Source: Arabidopsis thaliana (Eukaryota; Streptophyta; Magnoliopsida; Brassicales; Brassicaceae). Taken from it: 64,000 nucleotides of DNA. This document shows positions 24,880 through 36,399 of the stretch, in pieces. The stretch lies in contig NC_003071.7 in the NCBI RefSeq assembly GCF_000001735.4, positions 10,533,151 through 10,597,150 of the forward strand, read 5' to 3'. The first letter of the stretch is position 1, and each line of letters opens with the position of its first letter. The notes beneath the pieces were generated by a model. The model did no database searches, was not told the DNA's origin, and saw nothing but the letters and a program-made list of their open reading frames with translations. The position numbers and the translations under genes are program-made.

Positions 24880-26180
24880 TAAACAATAATGACTAACAAT
24901 ATTCTACCGATATTAAGTCATGATTTTTTTTAAGCCATGTGTTATGGTGCAGATTTTAATATTCATTATTATTGTAAAACATTAAATAATTTACTTTGCA
25001 AAAAAAAAAGGAGAATTATTGAATTCAAGCAAAGTTTGGTGATATGTTAAGTTGAAAATTGTGTTTGGACTACTCGAGATTATTTTATTTTATATAAGTC
25101 CGATTGGTAACACAAAACTGTACAAAATTTTAGCTGTTAGCTATAACCAAAACTTTTTTTGGAATAGTGCAAAGTTGTACAAAAGAATTATACGAGAAAG
25201 CTGTACAGTAAAGTTAAGAGTAAAACTTTTTGTAATGTTTTTGATAAAGTTAATTTTTGCGAATGATAACTCTCAAAATAGTACAAGTTATATCGCTTTG
25301 AGAATGTGTTACCATTTAAAACCTATAACATGACAAATATTAAGTGATAGACTTTATAATACTTTTAGATATAGAAAAATTGAGAGATAGAAAATTTCTT
25401 CATCCAAAAAGAAAGAGAGAAGTTGGATTCCCAATTTGCGGGATCCCAAAAAAATAAAATCCCCATTAGGCATCATAGTGTGTCCTCACAAGAAGATAGA
25501 TATCGTGCCATAAATTAGAACTGAGAGTAAGGGGTCTTGGAATCCATCTCTCACTCTCATTCCTCTGTCACTTCCAGAAACCAAACTATTCATCTATCTA
25601 AATTGATCTATTTGGCTTAAAGTATCTTAGAGTCATCAAGAGGAAACCCCTTGTCTTTCCAAAAACTTTCTCGATATCATGCTATCACTGACATATTATT
25701 GGATATAAGACTTATAAGTCTAATACCCAATTATTGTAGTTTGTGTAGTTGATTGATGTCAAAGTTCATATGGTTTCAAATTTATTGGTAAATATTATGA
25801 TTGATATCCTTTTTTTGATTTTAAAAATCACCATTTATATATTTTTCAACAACCGTTAAGCAAAAATTTTAAACCAATCTGCGGTAGTTCTTGTAGGCAT
25901 TTTTCAAGTTTTTTTTAGTGTAGTTTCTTAAAGATACTAAAATTTAATTTATCGTGTCTAGTTTAAATTTGTGTAATTAATGTTCGCTATCTTTCTTTAA
26001 AAAAACAAGCACCTTAACATATATATGTGTCTATAACAAAGTAAGTTTGAGTACATAATATTGCATGCAAATATATGCGGCAAAACTAAAAAGTAATAAA
26101 CGGCAAATGAAAAAAAAAGCTGCTTTAATTCAAATAATTAAATATTCGGAGTGACTCACTTTCTTTTTCCCCAGGGACTT
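24880..26180. other. Intergenic region upstream of GDU4
   Basis: No gene seen. An open frame of 93 codons at 25052-25333 has no family resemblance and AT-driven composition. The segment around 25400-25700 is less AT-rich but unrecognised. Confidence 0.35.
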
Positions 26181-26186
26181 CTTACC

Positions 26187-26194
26187 TATAAATA
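26187..26194 (+). promoter_or_regulatory. TATA box of GDU4
   Basis: TATAAATA lies 135-142 bp upstream of the GDU4 start codon. It is followed by a C/A-rich stretch and a 5' leader rich in GAAA and CTTT. The spacing allows a leader of about 100 bases. Confidence 0.6.
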
Positions 26195-26328
26195 TAACAC
26201 CTCACCACACCCATTGTTTCATTCATCTTTCCAGCTTTCTTCACTTTTTCCTTTATATAAAGTTAGAAAAACAAAAAAAACAAAATAGTTAGAAAAAATC
26301 TGAGAGAAACAGAAGAAACATAAAAAAA

Positions 26329-26799
26329 ATGAGGCCATTGAGCATTAAACCAACATCGTTAGATGTAGCTAGACATGCCACATCAGTAGAATCATTTGGG
26401 AATCACCGACCGCCGATATCGCCGTGGCACTCACCGGTGCCGTACCTATTCGGTGGTCTTGCGGCGATGTTAGGCCTCATAGCCTTCGCTTTACTTATCC
26501 TAGCCTGCTCTTACTGGCGCTTGTCAACCTCCGGTGATGACTCCGGCGAAAGAGTCGACGAGGAAAAAGAGAGTCGGTCTGGAGTGAAGGCGGCTAGCGC
26601 GGCGTGCGAGGAGAAGGTTCTTGTCATAATGGCCGGAGATGACTTGCCGAGGTTTCTGGCCACGCCGGCGGCGAACAAATGCATGTGCGGTCACGAGGGT
26701 AGAATGGTAATTTTCAAGGAGGATGGTATTGGTGCTGGAGAGGAGAAAATGGGAGACAGAGAGAAAGCCAAAGAAAATGAAGAAACAACGAGTCAGTGA
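26329..26799 (+). CDS. GDU4: Glutamine dumper protein (GDU4-like)
   Basis: This is an intronless gene encoding 156 residues. It has one strong membrane segment at residues 38-60 (YLFGGLAAMLGLIAFALLIL), preceded by a proline-rich N-terminus (SPWHSPVP). The cytosolic VIMAG motif is at residues 99-103, followed by DDLPRFLATP. A single membrane span plus VIMAG defines the plant GLUTAMINE DUMPER family. In established work on GDU1, overexpression raises amino acid export and VIMAG mediates interaction with the ubiquitin ligase LOG2. The acidic, basic-rich C-terminus is variable in the family. The start is the first ATG after the TATA box and leader. The sequence and its position match Arabidopsis GDU4 as I know it. 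Confidence 0.93.
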   Translation: MRPLSIKPTSLDVARHATSVESFGNHRPPISPWHSPVPYLFGGLAAMLGLIAFALLILACSYWRLSTSGDDSGERVDEEKESRSGVKAASAACEEKVLVIMAGDDLPRFLATPAANKCMCGHEGRMVIFKEDGIGAGEEKMGDREKAKENEETTSQ

Positions 26800-29534
26800 G
26801 CTTTTTTGTTTTCTTTTCTTCTCTCAGTCTTGTCTTTTTTTTTTTGTTGGGGAATTTTCCTTCGTGTTTTCACGGGAAATGTAAAATTTACTGAGAGAAA
26901 ATTTTGGGTTATGATTAATGAATGTTTGCTTGTAATTTCCTATCCCCAATGGTGGAAAACTCGTTTTTAGTTTTTGTAATTCTCAAAAGTGTGATAGGTA
27001 ACCTTTCTCATACAGCTTTAATACCAATCAGTAATAGAGTAAACTAAAACGGAATAACATAATAGTACTTAAAATTCTTACAATTTTATGTCATCACTAA
27101 GATCTACAAAAAAATGAATCATAGTATCATAACACTATGTTTGCCCAAAAAAAAAAAAAAAAGTATCATAACACTATTGATCATAAATTCAAAGCTTGCA
27201 ATGTTTCGATGGAAACGTGATTCATCCCGTACACAAACTGTAATTTTATATACATTTTCAGAAACTAATGTAATGCATTAACCCTTTTGTATTACGTATA
27301 TATTCTCACATTTTATATTTTGTAAGGAGATTCGTTTAGTTACTTTAATTATGAATTGTTATAATTGTGTCTCCTCCATGTATTTGTGTTACTTTCATAT
27401 TTTCCTTGCATTTATATATTTTATTTACCATAGGATAGTTCTGAATTTGCTATCAACTTGGATATTTTAAATTAATTGAGACTCCATCTAGTTCACCGTC
27501 AAATTTTAACTATACTTGTTTAACTATACTTGTTATATAACGAGTGAATAAACTGGAAATAGTATTACTATTAACTATGAACTTACATTCGTAATATTCG
27601 AAAATATGTGCGTGAGTTAGTCTTGTCACAAGAAAAGGAATCATATTCTTTTTTTCATTAAACAAAAATTGGAAACACATATTATGGTATAAATCAAAAG
27701 ATAATTCGATTACTTGCCCCATTTGCCTGCTTTACTTTCAATTTGATAATATCCCATCAACAAGAGTCTTGTTACATGACCAAATTTTCTTCTGTTCTCA
27801 CGTTATTAAGTATTTTGAAGTGAAGTGCACTCCAAACAAACGTCTAAAACTTAAGGTTTGTATAATCCTCAATCAAAAACATTTTACAACTTATTTCTAT
27901 TTTTTTATATTGGGGTCTTTTTCCCAGCTACTAATATACGATCACTTAAGTAATTTTTTGTAAAAATCATTAAAAATCCTAATAAACTCATTTGCGTAGT
28001 TCAATTACACACATACATATGTAGTAATATAAATATTATTTTCCGTTTTAAATTATCGTAAATGGAATGTCATTTAGAATTTTAATTTTATTCACCACAA
28101 ATGTTTTTTTCTGTTTTAATATATTTGTTTGTTAAAATTTATATTTTCGTCGCTAATTAGTCCACTGAAATTATAATCCACAGGCTAGATAATCCACTGA
28201 TTTCAACAAAGGTGAAAAAATTATATAACTAATATTTGTCCATTAGTAGTAGCTAATTAATTGAAAACGTTTGTTCTCTGAATCGAAAGAGCTGCATAAG
28301 AGAAAGGGGACACGTGTCAAAAACAGAGTTTAATATGAAAGCGAAGACAATGATTCTGTTTTGACTTATTTGTCATTTGCTGAGCTGTCTTTAGAGGCGC
28401 CGAGTAGCCGCGTCTCCCGCAAGAAAGTTCCAAAGCAATACTTCTTCTTTCATTGCATTCATTTCCCCAACTGTCTCAAACTTTGTGCCGCATAAGCAAA
28501 AGGTACAAATAAAATAATAATAAAAATAAAGGATGGCGAAAACAAAATTACTTGTATCAAACAAGAACATTTTGTTAATTTTTCCGAGTGAAAACATCAC
28601 TTGATATGGATATGCGATTTTAGTTGTTGTAAGTTTCTCTAGCATAATTGATAATTCCTATTAACATCAATTTTGATATAGCATTAGGACTTCAATGTTT
28701 TTATTTTTAGGGTTTGTTCTTTTTGACTTCATTAGTCTAGTGGTACTTTAAGACCACTTTTTCACCTCACACATGGATGATCCAGACCTAGTCAAGCTAG
28801 GAGTGACTTTTATGTTTATATAATTTATACATGTTAAATTATTTTAGTTTTCTTTTTTAAAGGAGATGAATTTAATTCGGTGTGGATCCCGTCTCTAGAA
28901 AATATAGGGTCTTTGGGCTTGAACTTCCAAATATTCGAATAACAAAAAAAATTATTTTAGTTTTTAACCCAAAAAGAAAACATTTGCGATCAAATGTTAT
29001 TGTAAACAACGCACACTAAAAAGACATTTACCCTTTTCGGTGAAGAGACACAGGGACAGCTACATGCGACCCAAAAAATGAGCTTACCCTCTATTTCACA
29101 TATGTAAGAATATACTCTAATTAGACTCAGCATGTAGTATAAAGAAGGTGTTGACAAAAAAGCTCAAATAATTCGATAAACTAACAATGCACGGGTACTA
29201 ATTAACAAGGAATTCTCATAAAATTGAAGGTAAATTTAAACAACAATAAGAGCATCCCAATTAGGTAAGAGATTTAGTTAAGTAATTGCGATCAAGGAAA
29301 CAAGTACAACAGAAGTGGAAGTCTGTCTCTATATCACTTTCTTCCCTGATGCATAAACTTACCTCTTGTTCACAAACTTTGTTAACATTTTGATAATGCA
29401 ATGAAATGAAATTAGAAATTCAAAACAAAAATAGAGAAAAGTACAACCAGTGGACTATAGTCCAATTAGTCAACCAAAGTAACAATGGGCCGAGCTGATA
29501 ATATTTAGGCCCAAAAAAAGCCTCTGGACGAATC
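26800..29534. other. Intergenic between GDU4 and ARL1
   Basis: The first 150 bp probably hold the GDU4 3' UTR. The rest is AT-rich and no gene is supported. Reverse-strand frames at 27510-27722 and 28391-28645 have no recognisable content. Near 28730-28800 a TTAGTCTAGTGGTA word resembles a tRNA A-box, but no matching B-box was found. Confidence 0.4.
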
Positions 29535-29671
29535 AGAGACACTGGAAATGAACGTTCTTCTTCGCACTAACTCTCAAAGAAGAAGAAAAGATCTGAGAGG
29601 TGGTCGAATGATCCAAGAGAAGAAGAACAATCTCTCTTAGATCGTTTGATCTGATCCAATCGAAGAAGAAG

Positions 29672-31811
29672 ATGGGAATCTTATTCACGCGGATGTTCTC
29701 TTCCGTCTTTGGTAACAAAGAAGCTCGAATCCTCGTCCTCGGTCTCGACAATGCTGGAAAAACCACAATCCTCTGTAAATTCACTGCCTCAATCTTTCGC
29801 ATTGTGTAATAGATTTGATATTTAGTAGCTAGGGTTTTTGATTCGATCGTTTTTTGAGTTGCGTTGATGTTTTTGATTCTCTGTGATTCCAGATCGGCTT
29901 CAGATGGGGGAAGTTGTCTCTACGATTCCGAGTATGTATCTAATCTCTCGATTATTGTATAGATTATGGATCTAGTTTATGTATCGTGATTTTACGAATT
30001 TTGGTTTTGATCTGATCTTTGCAGCTATTGGATTTAACGTTGAGACTGTGCAGTACAACAATATCAAGTTTCAGGTCTGGGATTTAGGTATGTTTTCGAA
30101 GAATGTGTTCGAACGCATTAAACTTTGAATTTGAAGTAGTAGAAATGATTTTTGGTATTATATGGAAGGGATATTCGAAATCTACAACACTATATAAGCA
30201 TTAGATTAATCCAAATCAAACCATTTTCTGATGGATTCAGTTAGAGATTCTCTGCGTTCTTCTTTCTAAGTTGACTAGCTCCATGGTAGTAGATCTTCAG
30301 TGTCACTTTTGTATAATTGGAATGTTTGTCTTTTGTATGAATTAACGAATTCATGATCAGAATTTTCCTTGATTTGGAGTCCTTAGATAAGTTGTTGTCG
30401 TATGTGTCGTTATATTCGACTTTCTTGTTCCAAGTTATTACCTTTTCCAACTGGTCTTGATGAGATAGATGAAGTTCTTTGTATTCAAATTTGGGTGATA
30501 AAGAGTTCTGTATTATCACATCTTCTTCCTATAGTTTTTATTATTATTATTGTTTTGCACGTGTTGTATGTACATCTGTCTTGTTAGTTATATGCGAATG
30601 CTTTTGCATTTTACAAAATTGGTTCAGCGACACAGTACATTAACAAGAACTTTCCTATGACAGGTGGACAAACAAGCATCAGGTAGCTTAATGACCTCGT
30701 TTCTCATTTCTAGATATGATGAACATATTGCATCTACTGTGAAGGAATGAAGAACAGAAATGCTCCATCAAGATTATACTGTTTTTGTTTTGCCCAATTT
30801 TCTAATGGTATTTTTGACAGGCCATACTGGCGATGCTATTTCCCGAATACACAAGCAGTGATCTATGTTGTTGACTCGAGTGATACAGATAGAATCGGGG
30901 TGGCGAAAGAGGAGTTTCATGCAATTTTAGAGGTAAAGTACTGCTGAGGCTTCCTCTTCTTATACTGTTGTATTATTTTGTGATGGACTTCTTGCATCCA
31001 AAAGTAATTGAGGTAAAACGATGATGATGTATATCGGTAGTTGAATGGAAATACAATATTGGTTCAGTTTCTTGTTTAGGACTTGTTATAGATGCTTGTA
31101 AGTTGTATATCAAGTATTGTTAGCCTTCTAATAGGTGATACTGAAATTGAAGTATCTCGGTTAGTACTGGACGGAAAGAACAAGTGATCATTTCTCTCTG
31201 TAGATCTTGCTAGCTAATCTTAAACTCTCAGCAACAATGCTTACTTGAGTTTACCTCTGCCACTGTCAGCATTTAACTCGCACTATCTTTTCAACTATGT
31301 TTTATAGGAAGATGAATTGAAAGGTGCGGTGGTTCTGATATTTGCAAACAAGCAGGTTAGTAGTCTCTAAATGTTTGCTCTTCCGATTAGTTTGGGCTGA
31401 TTCATCTGGAAATCTGTATTGGTTTCTGTTGCTAAAAAGCTTTAGTTTGTTTTGCATGCACAAGACACTTTTTTGCTGATGAAAAATCTATAACTATTTG
31501 GTCTGAGTTTCATTAAATCGACTTAATTTAGGATCTTCCCGGTGCACTCGATGATGCGGCTGTTACAGAAGCCTTGGAGTTGCATAAGATAAAGAGTCGT
31601 CAATGGGCAATCTTCAAAACTTGTGCTGTGAAAGGCGAGGGACTTTTCGAGGGATTGGACTGGTAAGCACATTCTGAAACCGAACCATTTTCTTGGTCCC
31701 ATTATTGAAACACTGAACCCATTTCTTTATGCATTTCTTCTCAAATATTCTTCTCTCATTTCCATCTTGATCTTCAGGTTGAGTAATACATTGAAGTCGG
31801 GAAGTGGCTAA
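29672..31811 (+). CDS. ARL1: ARF-like small GTPase (ARL1/ARF3 type)
   Basis: Eight exons: 29672-29774, 29893-29931, 30025-30087, 30664-30682, 30821-30932, 31308-31355, 31532-31662 and 31778-31811. All introns are GT-AG and the CDS is 549 nt, giving 182 residues, the usual ARF-family length. Visible motifs are the N-terminal Gly2 for myristoylation, P-loop GLDNAGKT (24-31), switch I IPTIGFNVET, switch II WDLGGQTSIRPYW, and NKQD for guanine specificity. ARL1 recruits GRIP-domain golgins to the trans-Golgi and controls vesicle traffic. In Arabidopsis this gene is also called ARF3 (AT2G24765). Exon 4 has only 19 nt. The start follows a purine-rich leader of about 130 bp. Confidence 0.95.
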
Positions 31812-32549
31812 AATCATCGTCATACACCAATCTGTCACATTTCTCAAGAGTGTAACTTTGATCATTTTTACTTATTGGTTTGTTTAGTATCTTTTTTTTA
31901 TCTTAGTTCTTCATCTTAAAGAGTTAATATCAATGACATGTTCACTTAATATTCTCTTTTTGTTGTTTTGTTTCATTCTGAAAGAAAAAACCCAACACAG
32001 ATTTTTGATTGAGACCCATAAGGGGTAATATCATCACTTTTTAACATGAAATATTGAACTGATTCCAGACGAAACACTGAATTGGTTCCAAGTGGTGTTT
32101 TTGCCGACTTGGATTCAGAAGCTCAAACGTTTGGGGTTTTAGAAGTCCTAATTTATGTAATTTGTCTGCTCCTTAATTAATGATAAAATTGTTGACACTA
32201 TTATGCCATTTAGTAGATAGTAAGATTTTTTTTTAATGTTTTCAAAGAGGCAAAAATAATTTGCAAGGAATATATAGAACTAGCAAGATACTAGCCTAAG
32301 CTATTTGATTAACTTTCCTGCTAATAATGCTAGTATGCTACCAAAACAAAACACAAGCGATTTGTGAAGCTCTTTCTTAAAGAGTCCGGCTCGGCGTTTA
32401 GAGAATGTAACTTGACGGTGGCTCTCTTTCTTGATCTTACCATAGAATCTTTTATATGGCGGGTGTTGAGCAAATTAACTTAAACAAATTTGTTTTATTA
32501 TCGTAACTCAATAAAAATTACGATTTCTAGTCATAAACAAAAGGCTGTA
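31812..32549. other. ARL1 3' flank and intergenic DNA
   Basis: The first 200-350 bp probably carry the ARL1 3' UTR and downstream sequence. No further gene is seen before the hAT-like element. Confidence 0.4.
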
Positions 32550-32557
32550 CATAGCAT

Positions 32558-33436
32558 TAGGCCTGCTACGGATCCGGATATCCGGGTTTTTTGGAGTATC
32601 TGGATCCGTATCCGTATCCGGCGGATATGTAGTTTTAGGATCCGCATCCGGATCCGTAAACCTCGGATATCCGGATTTCGAATATCCATGAAAAAACCGG
32701 ATATCCGCGGATATTCGAGATCCGTTTATTTTTGGGAACAAATTCAATTTCCTATTTCACCAACCAGATTGAATTCACCACCAAAAGAGATCGACGTGTG
32801 CCCGACATCAGACTTTGCAAGGCACATACCACCAAGATCTCGTCTTTAACGGTGTCCAATCTGCTCCTCCTCATTCATCTCCGCCATCGACACTTTGAAT
32901 CCCATGTATCATCATTCCCGTAAGTAAACTTCCGTCCATAAATTTACGACGGTGGAACCGAGATGAATATGGTGGGGAGACGGTGATGAAGATTACATGG
33001 AGATGAGATGGAGATAGTGAAGGAAATGGTGATGAAGGAAACATTCACGGCGGCAGAAAAAATATGTTATGAAACCCTAATAGTTAAGTCCCAAACAAAC
33101 TCAAATTCCATCATTTTGTCGTAGTGGGCTAATATTGGACTATTGGGCTTAACATTGATAATGTGTATTTGATTAAGCCCAGGATACAAATATAACTTAA
33201 GCCCATAATACAAATATGTAGACATATTGAACGGATGCGGATATTCGGCTCTGATTTTTTTCATAATCTGGATCCGTATCCGGATCCGCCGGACTCGTAT
33301 CCAGATCCGCCGGACTCGTATCCAGATCCGCCGGACTCGTATCCGGATCCGTCGCACCTAATTATTCGGTTTTCCGGATCGGATCACGGATCCGGATTCG
33401 AATACCCGCGGATAACGGATTTTAGTCCCAGGCCTA
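32558..33436. mobile_element. Non-autonomous hAT-like element rich in GGATCCG/ATATCC words
   Basis: The inverted termini TAGGCCTG and CAGGCCTA are perfect over 8 bp. They are flanked by an 8-bp direct repeat CATAGCAT (32550-32557 and 33437-33444). An 8-bp target duplication with short inverted ends is the hallmark of hAT elements. Both subterminal blocks (32565-32725 and 33230-33425) are packed with GGATCCG, TATCCG and CGGATAT words. The right block includes about four tandem 18-bp units, GATCCGCCGGACTCGTATCC-like. The middle (32740-33220) is non-coding and no transposase is present. Its insertion separates ARL1 from COL3. Confidence 0.75.
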
Positions 33437-33444
33437 CATAGCAT

Positions 33445-33808
33445 CTACGGTAATTATTAACTATTAAGTAACCATGGGTAAATTCGAATTTCCTTGCCGA
33501 CAAAAAGAAGGAACTTTCCATTCCTTTTGTGAAAGTCCGTGAGAACATGAACCCAAGTTAATACACCTTCACATGATTAGCCCCACTTCTCCTAAATGTC
33601 TCGTAAACTCCAACTATTCGGCTAAGATTCACTAACGTGTCATCTCTCTATTCGCTATTCCCAGATCTCCATGACCCACTTCACTCCCTGCGCGTCCGGT
33701 ACAATCGCCACTTCCATAACACCAAGAGTCAATACAAAAAAAAAGCCGACTCCATTATTATCCCTCTCTCTACAAAAAAAACAGTAGAGAGAGATATAGA
33801 GAGCATCA
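33445..33808. promoter_or_regulatory. COL3 proximal promoter and leader
   Basis: This 364-bp stretch between the hAT-like element and the COL3 start holds a CT/GA-rich leader just before the ATG (CTCTCTCTAC and AGAGAGAGATATAGAGAG). It also holds a TCACATGATTAG word near 33570. No clear TATA box was seen. The transposon end is only about 370 bp from the start codon. Confidence 0.35.
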
Positions 33809-34796
33809 ATGGCGTCGTCGTCAAGACTTTGCGATTCGTGCAAATCGACGGCAGCAACTCTATTCTGCCGCGCAGACGCCGCGTTTCTCTGCGGCGACTG
33901 CGACGGTAAGATCCACACAGCTAACAAACTCGCATCACGTCACGAACGAGTTTGGCTATGTGAAGTATGCGAACAAGCACCAGCACACGTCACGTGCAAA
34001 GCTGACGCCGCTGCGTTATGCGTCACGTGCGACCGTGATATCCACTCAGCTAATCCACTCTCTCGCCGCCACGAGCGCGTACCAATCACTCCTTTCTACG
34101 ACGCTGTAGGTCCAGCAAAATCCGCTTCCTCCTCCGTCAATTTCGTAGATGAAGATGGCGGTGACGTCACTGCTTCGTGGCTTTTAGCTAAAGAAGGAAT
34201 CGAAATCACTAATTTGTTCTCCGATCTTGATTATCCGAAGATTGAGGTAACGTCGGAGGAGAATAGCTCCGGTAACGACGGAGTTGTTCCTGTGCAGAAT
34301 AAGTTGTTTCTTAACGAAGATTACTTCAATTTCGATCTCTCTGCTTCCAAAATTTCTCAACAAGGATTCAATTTCATCAACCAAACTGTACGAATCTCTC
34401 TCTATCTTCTTAAGCTTCCATGGATCTGGAAAATTTTCAGATCTAGATCTGAAAGTTTGGATCTGATTTGAGTTTGTGAAATGTTGTTAGGTTTCGACGA
34501 GAACGATAGATGTACCGTTGGTGCCTGAAAGTGGAGGAGTGACGGCGGAGATGACGAACACGGAGACGCCAGCTGTGCAGTTATCACCGGCGGAGAGGGA
34601 AGCAAGGGTTTTGAGGTATAGAGAGAAGAGGAAGAATCGGAAATTTGAGAAGACGATTAGGTATGCGTCGCGTAAAGCTTACGCTGAGATGAGGCCGAGA
34701 ATCAAAGGACGTTTTGCTAAGAGAACAGATTCGAGAGAGAATGATGGTGGAGACGTCGGAGTTTATGGCGGATTCGGTGTTGTTCCGAGTTTCTGA
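33809..34796 (+). CDS. COL3: CONSTANS-like B-box zinc-finger regulator (COL3)
   Basis: Two exons, 33809-34387 and 34491-34796, encode 294 residues. Two B-box zinc fingers lie at residues about 5-47 and 48-90 ([26 protein letters not shown]). A CCT domain at about 230-272 ([34 protein letters not shown]) serves as a nuclear, DNA-complex-binding module. The last residues, VVPSF, form the VP motif that B-box proteins use to contact COP1. In Arabidopsis COL3 (AT2G24790) acts in red-light photomorphogenesis, root branching and flowering. The single intron before the CCT region is typical of this family. The protein is intact. Confidence 0.96.
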
Positions 34797-36120
34797 TATT
34801 TTCCGGTGAAAGAAACATGGTAGTAGTATATCGGTTAATAGCAGATTAAGGATAATTAAAACTAAAATGTTTCCTGATTTAATCAGGGGCTAAGTTATTG
34901 TTAGAAGATTGTTGTTTTTTGAATTAATTCTCACAATTGTATCCTAAATTATATAGTTTACTTAATGTTGAACTAATAAATTTTGATTTACAATCTCTGT
35001 AAGAAATCGATATGCAAAAATAAATGAGTTGAGCTATTAAGATTAACATTCATATAGAACACAAACTCATACAATCAGCTGTGGTGGTGTCCGAGACTGC
35101 AAAATTCAAGAGGCGATGGAGGCCAACGTTGATGGTGAACGAGGCCAGATTCGAGAAGCAAAAACTTGTCACGCGGTTGAAGAGAAAGAGCATTTAAAGA
35201 AGAGGTGGTTGTGGGTTTCGATACCGTTAGAGCAAAGCACACAAGCTGCAGAGATATTCAGTCCCCAACTTATGAGCCTGTCTTTCTTAAGCAATCTACC
35301 TTTCAATGCAAGCTAAGTGATGAAAGAATACCTTGGCACTGCATTCTTGAACCAAACAACCTTATTCCAAGGAATCAAAGTAGAATGTGCTCGTAATTGC
35401 TCTCAAGTTTCCTTAGAAGAGAAAAATTGTGCAAAGAAACCAAACATTAAGATATTTAGTTATTAATGAAAATTCAAACATGAGAAAAAACTTAATCAAA
35501 CGAAAGCAACACAAAAGAAGAAGAAATCTACATATTCTAAAATAACAAACCACTAATTCTCTTTTAGTAAATGGTATAACCTTGAAGGAGAACCCTTTCA
35601 AGTATTAGATAATCTAATCATTTTTCGTCGTCATTACTCATAAAGTGTCGAAATATCACTTCATATCAATTGGTTTGCGTAAAACTGACCATACGTCTTC
35701 AATGATTGTCATATCAAATGATTCGAAAAGTGTTGGCATATGCATACTCTAGTTTTCATAATGAATCGATTCTCAGACTCTTAGCAAACAAAGGAACATA
35801 ACATCATCATAATAAAATTTTGAATGAAGTCAGAAACCGCAAATCAAAACTGTGAAGATATGAACTTGATAAGCAAGTTTAAAGCTAACTCAAGTTAATA
35901 TAAGTTGAACTTGGGTTGAGTTAAATGCTTTTGGATCATAAAGGAGGGTGTCCACGATGTTGCAAGGGCTGGCACAAGTTAGGACAGTCTTCTCATCTTG
36001 TGTTTCAAGCAGCCACGTTTGGCGTTTCAAGATGCAACCTTTAAGGTTTACTTTAGCACAAGAAGCTCTAGTTTTATTATCACTATCAATTCACAACAAT
36101 GTTATTGTGGCCCAGCAGTT
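34797..36120. other. COL3 downstream region, no gene supported
   Basis: The first 150 bp likely hold the COL3 3' UTR. A less AT-rich piece at about 35060-35400 has short open frames (35116-35316, 35205-35396) but no recognisable domain. It may be a fragment of a decayed gene. Confidence 0.35.
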
Positions 36121-36129
36121 AAGTCTCTG

Positions 36130-36345
36130 TTCCACTTAAGCTTTGACTTATAACTCTTGTAGTCACCTTCTTCTTCATAGTGGAAAGATGTGGATCGAAA
36201 GAAAGATCATAACCGGACGTAGCGGTTCGTTAATACCGTGAACCAGGTGAACAAATATTTGTGTGCTTCTCTCTTCTTCTCCCTTTCTTCTACTCTGTTA
36301 TTTCCTCTTATTCTTCTCCATACTTTGCGTGATATGTTTTTCGTG
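36130..36345 (+). repeat. Copia-type LTR-like remnant
   Basis: The segment has the feel of a plant Copia LTR 3' end: a GACGTAGCGGTTCG-like stretch, then GTGAACC and a long pyrimidine tract (CTTCTCTCTTCTTCTCCC). A TTGGTGTCAATGACAAAGAG word resembling a Met-tRNA primer-binding site follows at 36349-36368. No partner LTR or internal gene was found. Assignment is by resemblance only. Confidence 0.35.
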
Positions 36346-36399
36346 AGTTGGTGTCAATGACAAAGAGCTGAAAGCTAGAGCCTTTGAGAGGTTAAAAAC

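Noticed and set aside
28309-28318. GACACGTGTC palindrome (G-box/ABRE type)
   Set aside because: It is more than 1.3 kb from the ARL1 start and 1.5 kb past GDU4, so no gene can be tied to it; single short sites occur by chance.
28728-28800. TTAGTCTAGTGGTA, resembling a tRNA A-box of a SINE
   Set aside because: No B-box at the required distance and no tail or target duplication.
32490-33441. Repeated Pro/Asp/Ser-rich and Arg/Ile-rich open frames on both strands
   Set aside because: They are translations of the GGATCCG/TATCCG words in the hAT-like element, not proteins.
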